A DNA stretch of 64,000 nt from Hydractinia symbiolongicarpus (Eukaryota; Cnidaria; Hydrozoa; Anthoathecata; Hydractiniidae): the NCBI RefSeq assembly GCF_029227915.1, contig NC_079886.1:4650001-4714000 (forward strand). The letters run 5' to 3'. This document shows positions 1 to 10,314 of this stretch, piece by piece. Under the pieces are notes generated by a model. The model was not told the origin of the DNA and ran no database searches. It saw only the letters and a program-made list of their open reading frames with translations. The translations under genes and the position numbers were made by a program. The stretch's first letter is position 1. Every line of letters begins with the position of its first letter.

Positions 1-373
1 GATTTCGGACTTTGACCTGATCAATGTAATAAAAGAGCCAATTGGACTCCTAGAAATAACATTCTTCCTAATCTGACATGATTGCCGGAACTCAGCGATT
101 ACACTGTGCGCTGTGGTAGCGCTTAATTTATAAGTTTACATAAATAAGTCATTTTTTAATACGGGACCAATCCTAGCTGTTAGCGCGCGCTGAAGAAATA
201 GAGACAGTTTCTAAAACTACATTTCCTTGACTTCCTAACGGTATCAGTTCGTTTGAGTTTCAACGGTTGGGTCACGTATTCGTACCAACATGTATTTTGC
301 AATATTTTTATGATATTACTAGGTTGCATCGCTTTTAACAGTGAAAGGATTGACTGTGGAACTTAATTGAACT
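1..373 (+). repeat. Reference full-length monomer (type A)
   Basis: This is the first complete monomer in the register used here. Type A is marked by GATTTCGGACTTTGACCTGA, GAGCCAATTGGACTCC and TTAATTTATAAGTTTACAT. Landmarks within it are GAGCCA at 35, the GCGCT/AGCGC hairpin at 108-122, a T tract at 152-157, the AGCGCGCGCT palindrome near 182-191, GAGACA at 201, TTCGTACCAACATGTA at about 279, and GACTGTGG near 351. Type A recurs at 1120, 1493, 11061, 12926 and 15673. Confidence 0.9.
108..122. other. Short hairpin GCGCT-GTGGT-AGCGC (example of a per-monomer site)
   Basis: A 5-bp inverted repeat around a five-base spacer, seen in most full monomers. Where the flank reads GGGCGCT...AGCGCTT, two G-T pairs can extend the stem. 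Type B (GGCGTTGTGGTAGCGC) and the GGGTGCTG variants keep it with G-T pairing, while type C (GGCCTCTGTGG) breaks it. It is lost in both the 207- and 264-bp classes. Confidence 0.7.
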
Positions 374-609
374 GATTTTACACTTTGACCTTATGAATGT
401 GATAAATGAGACAATTGAACTTCAAGAAGTAACATTCTTCTTAATTTGACATGATTGCTTGAACTCAGCAGTTACACTGGGCGTTGTGGTAGCGCTTTAT
501 TTAAGAATGTAGATAAATAAGTCATTTTTTACTGTGGGAACAATCCTAGCCGTTATCCCGCGCTAAAGAAATAGAAACAGTTTCAGAAAATACATTTCAT
601 TCACTTTGT

Positions 610-639
610 AACGGTATCAATCCGTTTCAGTTACAACGG
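610..639. promoter_or_regulatory. AACGG / CCGTT / AACGG triple site (example)
   Basis: AACGG lies at 610-614, CCGTT at 622-626 and AACGG at 635-639. They form two overlapping inverted repeats with 7- and 8-base spacers. (T)AACGG matches the core recognised by Myb-type DNA-binding domains (YAAC[G/T]G). The triad recurs in most full monomers. A lineage at 36-61 kb has CCGTTAGAGTTAGAACGG instead, keeping CCGTT-8-AACGG although the spacer has changed. That anything binds here is inference. Confidence 0.45.
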
Positions 640-3172
640 TTGCGTCACATGTTCGTACCAACATGTATTTAGCGATGTTTTTCTGATACTACTAAGTTCC
701 ATCGCTATTAACAGTGAAATGATTGACTGTGGGACTTAATTGAACTGACATTGGACTTTCACCTTATAAATGTGATAAATGAGACAATTGGATTCCAAGA
801 AACATTATTCTTCTTAATTTGACATGATTGCCAGAACTCAGCGATTACACTGGCCTCTGTGGTAGCGCTTTATTTAAAAATCTAGATAAATAAGTCATTT
901 TTTACTGCGGGACCAATCCTAGCTGTTAGCGCGCGCTGAAGAAATAGAGACAGTTTCAAAAACTACATTTAATTGACTTCCTAACGGTATCAGTTCGTTT
1001 GAGTTTCAACGGTTGGGTCACGTATTCGTACCAAAATGTACTTAGCGATATTTTTCTGTTATTACTATGTTGCATCGCTTTTATCAGTGAAAGGATTGAC
1101 TGTGAAACTTAATTGAACTGATTTCGGACTTTGACCTGATCAATGTAATAAATGAGCCAATTGGACTCCTAGAAATAACATTCTTCCTAATATGACATGA
1201 TTGCCGGAACTCAGCGATTACACTGTGCGCTGTGGCAGCGCTTAATTTATAAGTTTACATAAATAAGTCATTTTTTAATACGGGACCAATCCTAGCTGTT
1301 AGCGCGCGCTGAAGAAATAGAGACAGTTTCAAAAACTACATTTCCTTGACTTCCTAACGGTATCAGTTCGTTTGAGTTTCAACGGTTGGGTCACGTATTC
1401 GTACCAACATGTACTTAGCGATATTTTTCTGTTATTACTATGTTGCATCGCTTTTAACAGTGAAAGGATTGACTGTGGAACTTATATGAACTGATTTCGG
1501 ACTTTGACCTGATCAATGTAATAAATGAGCCAATTGGACTCCTAGAAATAACATTCTTCCTAATCTGACATGATTGCCGGAACTCAGCGATTACACTGTG
1601 CGCTGTGGTAGCGCTTAATTTATAAGTTTACATAAATAAGTCATTTTTTATTACGGGACCAATCCTAGCTGTTTGCGCGCGCTGAAAAAATAGAGACAGT
1701 TTCAAAAGCTACATTTTATTGACTTTCGAACGGTATCAGTCCGTTTGAGTTTCAACGGTTGGGTCACGTCTTCGTACCAACATGTATTTTGCAATATTTT
1801 TATGATATTACTAGGTTGCATTGCTTTTAACAGTGAAACGATTGACTGTGGGACATAATTGAACTGATTTTACACTTTGACCTTATGAATTTGATAAATG
1901 AGACAATTAAACTTCAAGAAGTAACATTCTTCTTAATTTGACATGATTGCTTGAACTCAGCAGTTACACTGGGCGTTGTGGTAGCGCTTTATTTAAGAAT
2001 GTAGATAAATAAGTCATTTTTTACTGTGGGAACAATCCTAGGCGTTATCCCGCGCTAAAGAAATAGAAACACTTTCAGAAAATACATTTCATTCACTTTC
2101 TAACGGTATCAGTCCGTTTCAGTTACAACGGTTGCGTCACATGTTCGTACCAACATGTATTTAGCGATGTTTTTCTGATACTACTAAGTTCCATCGCTAT
2201 TAAAAGTGAAATGATTGACTGTGGGACTTAATTGAACTGACATTGGACTTTCACCTTATAAATGTGATAAATGAGACAATTGGATTCCAAGAAACATTAT
2301 TCTTCCTAATTTGACATGATTGCCGGAACTTAGCGATTACACTGGCCTCTGTGGTAGCGCTTCATTTAAAAATTTAGATAAATAAGTCATTTTTTACTGC
2401 GGGACCAATCCTAGCTGTTAGCGCGCGCAGAAGAAATAGAGACAGTTTTAAAAACTACATTTCATTCACTTCCTAACGGTATCAGTTCGTTTGAGTTTCA
2501 ACGGTTGGGTCACGTATTCGTACCAACATGTACTTAGCGATATTTTTCTGATATTACTATGTTGCATCGCTTTTAACAGTGAAAGGATTGACTGTGGAAC
2601 TTAATTGAACTGATTTTGGACTTTCACCTTATAAATGTGATAAATGAGACAATTGAATTCCAAGAAACAACATTCTTCTTAATTTGACATGATTGCCGGA
2701 ACTTAGCCATTACACTGGCCTCTGTGGTAGCGCTTCATTTAAAAATGTAGATAAATAAGTCATTTTTTACTGCGGGACCAATCCTAGCTGTTAGCGCGCG
2801 CTGAAGAAATAGAGACAGTTTCAAAAACTATATTTCATTGACTTCCTAACGGTATCAGTCCGTTTGAGTTTCAACGGTTTGGCCACGTATTCGTACCAAC
2901 ATGTACTTAGCGGTATCTTTCTGATATTAATAGGTTGCATCGCTTTTAACAGTGAAACGATTGACTGTTGGACTTAATTGAACTCATTTTGGACTGTCAC
3001 CTTACAAATGTGATAAATGAGACAATTGGACTCCAAGAAATAACATTCTTCTTAAATTGGCATGGTTGCCGGAACTCACTGGATACACTGGGTGCTGTGG
3101 TAGCGCTTCATTTAAAAATGTAGATAAATAAGTCACTCTGTACTGTGGGACCACTCCTAGCCTTTAGCGCGC

Positions 3173-3188
3173 GCTAAAAAAATAGAGA
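3173..3188. other. GC palindrome TTTAGCGCGCGCTAAA (example of a per-monomer site)
   Basis: A perfect 16-bp palindrome in this monomer. Most monomers keep a 10-12 bp core (AGCGCGCGCT or TAGCGCGCGCTA), for example 928-937. The core is an alternating purine-pyrimidine run of eight G/C bases in AT-rich surroundings. Such runs can adopt Z-DNA or cruciform structure, which is inference here. Variants include TTATCGCACCCTG and CCCGCGCT. Confidence 0.8.
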
Positions 3189-3391
3189 CAGTTTCAAAAA
3201 CTACATTCCATTGACTTTCTAACGGTGTCAGTCCGTTTGAGTTACAACGGTTGGGTCACATTTTCGTACCAACATGTATTTAGCGATATTTTTCTGAAAC
3301 TACTAGGTTACATTGCTTTTAACAGTGAAACGATTGACTGTGGGACTTAACTGAACTGATTTTGGACTGTGACCTTATAAATGCGATCAAT

Positions 3392-3563
3392 GAGACAATT
3401 GGACTCCAAGAAATAACATTCTTCTTAACTTGACATGATTGCTGGAACTCACCGATTACACTGGGCGCGGTGGTAGCGCTTTATTTAAAAATTTAGATAA
3501 ATAACTTATTTTTTACTGTGGGACCAATCCCGGCAGTTATCGCATCCTGAAGAAAGAGAGACA
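3392..3563 (+). other. GAGACA direct-repeat pair marking the half-repeats
   Basis: GAGACA at 3392-3397 and 3558-3563 are 166 bp apart in this monomer. They are followed by similar sequence: AATTGG...AAATAACATT in half A and GTTTT...AAAACTACATTT in half B. The 166-bp distance equals the length missing from the 207-bp monomers. Confidence 0.8.
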
Positions 3564-3719
3564 GTTTTAAAAACTACATTTCATTGCCTTTCCAACAGTA
3601 TCAGTCCGTTTCTGTTACAACAGTTGCGTCACAAATTCGTACTAACATGTATTTAGCGATATTTGTCTGATATTACTAAGTTGCATCGCTTTTAACAGTG
3701 AAACAATTGACTGTGGGAC
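3515..3719 (+). other. ACTGTGGGAC direct-repeat pair marking the half-repeats
   Basis: The 10-mer occurs at 3515-3524 and 3710-3719, 195 bp apart, in corresponding places of the two halves. Each copy is followed by a weakly similar stretch (CCAATCC...CTG and TTAATTGAACTGATTTT). Half B must hold about 30 extra bases between GAGACA and this element. Confidence 0.78.
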
Positions 3720-4100
3720 TTAATTGAACTGATTTTGCACTTTAACCTTATGAATGTGATAAATGAGACAATTGAACTTCAAGAAGTAACATTCTTCTTA
3801 ATTTGACATGACTGCTTGAACTCAGCGATTACACTGGACGCGGTGGTAGCGATTTATTTAAAAATTTAGATAAATAACTCCTTTTTACTGTGGGACCAAT
3901 GCCAGTCGTTAGCGCGCGCTAAAAAAATAGAGACGGTTTCAAAAACTACATTCCATTGACTTTCTAACGGTGTCAGTCCGTTTGAGTTACAACGGTGGGG
4001 TCACATTTTCGTACCAACATGTATTTGGCGATACTTTTTTGATATTACTAGGTTGCATCGCTTTAACAGTGAAACGGTTGACTGTGGGACTTAGTTGAAT

Positions 4101-4307
4101 GACTTTGGACTTAACTTTGTAAATGTGATAATTGAGACAATTGACAAAAACTACAATTCATTGAATTTCTAACGGTATCAGTCCGTTTCAGTTAAAAAGG
4201 TTGCGTCACATATTCGTACCAACATGTATTTAGCGATATTTTTCTGATATTACTAAGTTGCATCGCTTTTAACAGTGAAACGATTGACTGTGGGACTTAA
4301 TTGAACT
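4101..4307 (+). repeat. 207-bp short monomer
   Basis: Monomer minus 166 bp. GAGACAATTG at the start of half A passes straight to ACAAAAACTAC of half B. The deletion removes the hairpin, the first ACTGTGGGAC and the GC palindrome. The third AACGG site is also changed to AAAAAGG. Confidence 0.93.
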
Positions 4308-5428
4308 GATTTAGGAATTTGACCTTATAAATGTGATAAATGCGACAATTGGATTCAAAGAAATAACATTCTTCTTAATTACACAGGATTGTTGGAATTC
4401 ACCGATTACACTGGGCGCTGTGGTAGCGGTTCATTTAAAAAGTTAGATAAATAAGTCACTCTGTACTATGGGACCAATCCTAGCCGTTAGCGCGCGCTAA
4501 AGAAATAGAGACAGTTTCAAAAACTACATTCCATTGACTTTCTAACGGTCTCAGTCCGTTTGAGTTACAACGGTTGTGTCACATTTTCGTACCAACATGT
4601 ATTTAGCGATATTTTTATGAAACTACTAGGTTACATCTCTTTTAACAGTGAAACGATTGACTGTGGGACTTAACTGAACTGATTTTGGACTGTGACCTTT
4701 GATAAATGTGATAAATGAGACAATTGGACTCAAAGAAATAACATTCTTCTTAAATTGGCATGATTGCCGGAACTCAGCGATTACACTGGGCGCTGTGGTA
4801 GCGCTTCATTTAAAAATGTAGATAAATAAGTCATTTTTTACTGTGGGACCATCCTATCCGTATCGCGCGCTAAAGAAATAGAAACAGTTTCAGAAAATAC
4901 ATTTCATTGACTTTCTAACGGTGTCAGTCCGTTTGGGTTACAACGGTTGGGTCACATTTTCGTACCAACATGTATTTAGCGATATTTTTATGAAACTACT
5001 AGGTTACATCGCTTTTAACAGTGAAACGATTGACTGTGGGACTTAACTGAACTGATTTTGGACTGTGACCTTTGATAAATGTGATAAATGAGACAATTGG
5101 ACTCCAAGAAATAACATTCTTCTTAAATTGGCATGATTGTCGGAACTCAGCGATTACACTGGGCGCTGTGGTAGCGCTTCATTTAAAAATGTAGATAAAT
5201 AAGTCATTTTTTACTGTGGGACCAATCCTTTCCGTTATCGCGCGCTAAAGAAATAGAAACAGTTTCAGAAAATACATTTCATTGACTTTCTAACGGTATC
5301 AGTCCGTTTCAGTTACAACGGTTGGGTCACGTATTCGTACCAACATGTACTTAGCGATATTTTTCTGATATTACTATGTTGCATCGCTTTTAACAGTGAA
5401 ACGATTGACTGTGGGACTTAATTGAACT

Positions 5429-8400
5429 GACATTGGACTTTCACCTTATAAATGTGATAAATGAGACAATTGGATTCCAAGAAACATTATTCTTCCTAAT
5501 TTGACATGATTGCCGGAACTTAGCGATTACACTGGCCTCTGTGGTAGCGCTTCATTTAAAAATTTAGATAAATAAGTCATTTTTTACTGCGGGACCAATC
5601 CTAGCTGTTAGCGCGCGCAGAAGAAATAGAGACAGTTTTAAAAACTACATTTCATTCACTTCCTAACGGTATCAGTTCGTTTGAGTTTCAACGGTTGGGT
5701 CACGTATTCGTACCAACATGTACTTAGCGATATTTTTCTGATATTACTATGTTGCATCGCTTTTAACAGTGAAAGGATTGACTGTGGAACTTAATTGAAC
5801 TGATTTTGGACTTTCACCTTATAAATGTGATAAATGAGACAATTGAATTCCAAGAAACAACATTCTTCTTAATTTGACATGATTGCCGGAACTTAGCCAT
5901 TACACTGGCCTCTGTGGTAGCGCTTCATTTAAAAATGTAGATAAATAAGTCATTTTTTACTGCGGGACCAATCCTAGCTGTTAGCGCGCGCTGAAGAAAT
6001 AGAGACAGTTTCAAAAACTATATTTCATTGACTTCCTAACGGTATCAGTCCGTTTGAGTTTCAACGGTTTGGCCACGTATTCGTACCAACATGTACTTAG
6101 CGGTATCTTTCTGATATTAATAGGTTGCATCGCTTTTAACAGTGAAACGATTGACTGTTGGACTTAATTGAACTCATTTTGGACTTTCACCTTACAAATG
6201 TGATAAATGAGACAATTGGACTCCAAGAAATAACATTCTTCTTAAATTGGCATGGTTGCCGGAACTCACTGGATACACTGGGTGCTGTGGTAGCGCTTCA
6301 TTTAAAAATGTAGATAAATAAGTCACTCTGTACTGTGGGACCACTCCTAGCCTTTAGCGCGCGCTAAAAAAATAGAGACAGTTTCAAAAACTACATTCCA
6401 TTGACTTTCTAACGGTGTCAGTCCGTTTGAGTTACAACGGTTGGGTCACATTTTCGTACCAACATGTATTTAGCGATATTTTTCTGAAACTACTAGGTTA
6501 CATTGCTTTTAACAGTGAAACGATTGACTGTGGGACTTAACTGAACTGATTTTGGACTGTGACCTTATAAATGCGATCAATGAGACAATTGGACTCCAAG
6601 AAATAACATTCTTCTTAACTTGACATGATTGCTGGAACTCACCGATTACACTGGGCGCGGTGGTAGCGCTTTATTTAAAAATTTAGATAAATAACTTATT
6701 TTTTACTGTGGGACCAATCCCGGCAGTTATCGCATCCTGAAGAAAGAGAGACAGTTTTAAAAACTACATTTCATTGCCTTTCCAACAGTATCAGTCCGTT
6801 TCTGTTACAACAGTTGCGTCACAAATTCGTACTAACATGTATTTAGCGATATTTGTCTGATATTACTAAGTTGCATCGCTTTTAACAGTGAAACAATTGA
6901 CTGTGGGACTTAATTGAACTGATTTTGCACTTTAACCTTATGAATGTGATAAATGAGACAATTGAACTGCAAGAAGTAACATTCTTCTTAATTTGACATG
7001 ACTGCTTGAACTCAGCGATTACACTGGACGCGGTGGTAGCGATTTATTTAAAAATTTAGATAAATAACTCCTTTTTACTGTGGGACCAATGCCAGTCGTT
7101 AGCGCGCGCTAAAAAAATAGAGACGGTTTCAAAAACTACATTCCATTGACTTTCTAACGGTGTCAGTCCGTTTGAGTTACAACGGTGGGGTCACATTTTC
7201 GTACCAACATGTATTTGGCGATACTTTTTTGATATTACTAGGTTGCATCGCTTTAACAGTGAAACGGTTGACTGTGGGACTTAGTTGAATGACTTTGGAC
7301 TTAACTTTGTAAATGTGATAATTGAGACAATTGACAAAAACTACAATTCATTGAATTTCTAACGGTATCAGTCCGTTTCAGTTAAAAAGGTTGCGTCACA
7401 TATTCGTACCAACATGTATTTAGCGATATTTTTCTGATATTACTAAGTTGCTTCGCTTTTAACAGTGAAACGATTGACTGTGGGACTTAATTGAACTGAT
7501 TTAGGAATTTGACCTTATAAATGTGATAAATGCGACAATTGGATTCAAAGAAATAACATTCTTCTTAATTACACAGGATTGTTGGAATTCACCGATTACA
7601 CTGGGCGCTGTGGTAGCGGTTCATTTAAAAAGTTAGATAAATAAGTCACTCTGTACTATGGGACCAATCCTAGCCGTTAGCGCGCGCTAAAGAAATAGAG
7701 ACAGTTTCAAAAACTACATTCCATTGACTTTCTAACGGTCTCAGTCCGTTTGAGTTACAACGATTGTGTCACATTTTCGTACCAACATGTATTTAGCGAT
7801 ATTTTTATGAAACTACTAGGTTACATCTCTTTTAACAGTGAAACGATTGACTGTGGGACTTAACTGAACTGATTTTGGACTGTGACCTTTGATAAATGTG
7901 ATAAATGAGACAATTGGACTCAAAGAAATAACATTCTTCTTAAATTGGCATGATTGCCGGAACTCAGCGATTACACTGGGCGCTGTGGTAGCGCTTCATT
8001 TAAAAATGTAGATAAATAAGTCATTTTTTACTGTGGGACCATCCTATCCGTATCGCGCGCTAAAGAAATAGAAACAGTTTCAGAAAATACATTTCATTGA
8101 CTTTCTAACGGTGTCAGTCCGTTTGGGTTACAACGGTTGGGTCACATTTTCGTACCAACATGTATTTAGCGATATTTTTATGAAACTACTAGGTTACATC
8201 GCTTTTAACAGTGAAACGATTGACTGTGGGACTTAACTGAACTGATTTTGGACTGTGACCTTTGATAAATGTGATAAATGAGACAATTGGACTCCAAGAA
8301 ATAACATTCTTCTTAAATTGGCATGATTGTCGGAACTCAGCGATTACACTGGGCGCTGTGGTAGCGCTTCATTTAAAAATGTAGATAAATAAGTCATTTT

Positions 8401-8618
8401 TTACTGTGGGACCAATCCTTTCCGTTATCGCGCGCTAAAGAAATAGAAACAGTTTCAGAAAATACATTTCATTGACTTTCTAACGGTATCAGTCCGTTTC
8501 AGTTACAACGGTTGGGTCACGTATTCGTACCAACATGTACTTAGCGATATTTTTCTGATATTACTATGTTGCATCGCTTTTAACAGTGAAACGATTGACT
8601 GTGGGACTTAATTGAACT
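5429..8618 (+). repeat. 3190-bp higher-order repeat, copy 2
   Basis: Second tandem copy of the unit at 2239-5428, including the 207-bp monomer at 7291-7497. After 8618 the sequence departs from copy 1: GATTTTGCACTTTAACC replaces GACATTGGACTTTCACC. There is no third copy. Confidence 0.93.
7291..7497 (+). repeat. 207-bp short monomer
   Basis: HOR copy of the short monomer at 4101-4307. Confidence 0.93.
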
Positions 8619-10314
8619 GATTTTGCACTTTAACCTTATGAATGTGATAAATGAGACAATTGAACTTCAAAAAGTAACATTCTTCTTAATTTGACATGAT
8701 AGTTGGAATTCACCGATTGCCCTGGACGCTGTGGTAGCGGTTCATTTAAAAAGTTAGATAAATAAGTCACTCTGTACTGTGGGACCAATCCTAGCCGTTA
8801 GCGCGCGTTAAAGAAATAGAGACAGTTTCAAAAACTACATTTCATTTCCTTTCTAACGGTGTCAGTCCGTTTGAGTGAAAACGGTTGGGTCACATTTTCG
8901 TACCAACATGTATTTAGCGATATTTTTCAGAAACTACTAGGTTACATTGCTTTTAACAGTGAAACGATTGACTGTGGGACTTAACTGAACTGATTTTGGA
9001 CTGTGACCTTATAAATGCGATAAATGAGACAATTGGACTCCAAGAAATAACATTCTTCTTAAATTGGCATGATTGCCGAAACTCAGCGATTACACTGGGT
9101 GCTGCGGTAGCGCTTCATTTAAAAATGTAGATAAGTAAGTCGTTTTTTACTGTGGCACCAATCCCAGCCATTATCGCACCCTGAAAAAATAGAGACAGTT
9201 TCAAAAACTACATTCCATTGACTTTCTAACGGTGTCAGTCCGTTTGAGTTACAACGGTGGGGTCACATTTTCGTACCAACATGTATTTAGCGATACTTTT
9301 TTGATATTACTAGGTTGCATCTCTTTAACAGTGAAACGGTTGACTGTTGGATTTAATTGAATGATTTTGGACTTTAACTTTGTAAATGTGATAATTGAGA
9401 CAATTGACAAAAACTACATTTCATTGAATTTCTAACGGTATCAGTCCGTTTCAGTTAAAAAGGTTGCGTCACATATTCGTACCAACATGTATTTAGCAAT
9501 ATTTTTCTGATATTACTAAGTTGCATCGCTTTTAACAGTGAAACGATTGACTGTGGGACTTAATTGAACTGATTTTGGACTTTGACCTAATCAATGTGAT
9601 AAATGAGCCAATTGGACTCCTAGAAATAACATTCATCCTAATTTGACATGATTGCTGGAACTCAGCGATTACACTGGGCGCTGCGGTAGCACTTAATTTA
9701 TAAATTTACACAAATAACACATTTTCTACTGTAGGACCAATCCTAGGGCTTAGTGCACGCTGAATAAGTAGAGACAGATTCAAAAACTACATTTCATTAA
9801 ATTTCTAACGGTATCAGTCCGTTTCAGTTACAGCGGTTGCGTCACATATTCGTACCAACATGTATTTATCGATATTTTTCTGACATTACTAGGTTGCATC
9901 GCTTTAACAGTGAAACGGTTGACTATGGCACTTAATTGAATGATCTTGGACTTTAACTTTGTAAATGTGATAATTGGGACAATTGGACTCAAAAAAATAA
10001 CATTATTCTTAATTTGACATGATTGCTAGAACTCAGCGATTGCACTGGTCGTTGTGGTAGCGCTTTACTTAAAGATTTAGATAAATAAGTCATTTTTTAC
10101 TGTTGGACCAATCTTAACCGTTAGCACGCTCTAAAGAAATAGAGACAGTTTCAAAAACGACATTTCATTGTCTTTCTATCGGTGTCAGTCCGTTTGAGTT
10201 TCAACGGTTGGGACACATTTTCGTACCAACATATATTTAACGATACTTTTCTTATATTACAAGGTTGCATCTCTTTTAACAGTGAAACGATGGACTGTGG
10301 GACATAATTGAACT
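8619..10314 (+). repeat. Mixed, more diverged monomers
   Basis: This stretch has monomers of several types, including one 208-bp short monomer at 9363-9570 and unusual variants such as TAGTGCACGCTGAATAAG near 9750, where the GC palindrome is eroded. No tandem HOR was evident. It separates the 3190-bp pair from the second A/B/C block. Confidence 0.8.
9363..9570 (+). repeat. 208-bp short monomer
   Basis: Same GAGACAATTGACAAAAAC joint. Confidence 0.92.

Larger units (their letters stand above)
1..2238 (+). repeat. A/B/C trimer-type block
   Basis: Six monomers in the order A-B-C-A-A-B start at 1, 374, 747, 1120, 1493 and 1866, and a C follows at 2239. Type B begins GATTTTACACTTTGACC and has GGCGTTGTGGTAGCGC and ATCCCGCGCTAAAG. 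Type C begins GACATTGGACTTTCACC and has GGCCTCTGTGGTAGCGC. Like-typed monomers resemble each other more than their neighbours, which is the mark of a three-monomer HOR of 1119 bp that has lost strict order. Confidence 0.85.
2239..5428 (+). repeat. 3190-bp higher-order repeat, copy 1
   Basis: This unit holds eight full monomers and one 207-bp monomer (4101-4307). It is repeated immediately at an offset of exactly 3190 bp. Reading both copies side by side I noticed only four substitutions: 2996 G/T, 3779 T/G, 4262 A/T and 4573 G/A (copy 1 base first). That implies about 99.9% identity between copies, while monomers inside the unit differ much more from one another. The exact breakpoint lies in the identical stretch around the monomer boundary. 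Confidence 0.93.

Noticed and set aside
279-294. CENP-B-box-like TTCGTACCAACATGTA
   Set aside because: It has the TTCG and the following A at the right spacing but lacks the CGGG part of the mammalian NTTCGNNNNANNCGGGN core. It is a conserved motif of unknown meaning, not a CENP-B box.
2239-8618. Assembly artefact as the explanation of the near-identical HOR copies
   Set aside because: The copies carry discriminating substitutions, and similar recent duplications with other lengths occur elsewhere in the window, as expected of real satellite evolution. Long reads are still needed to exclude it for any single pair.
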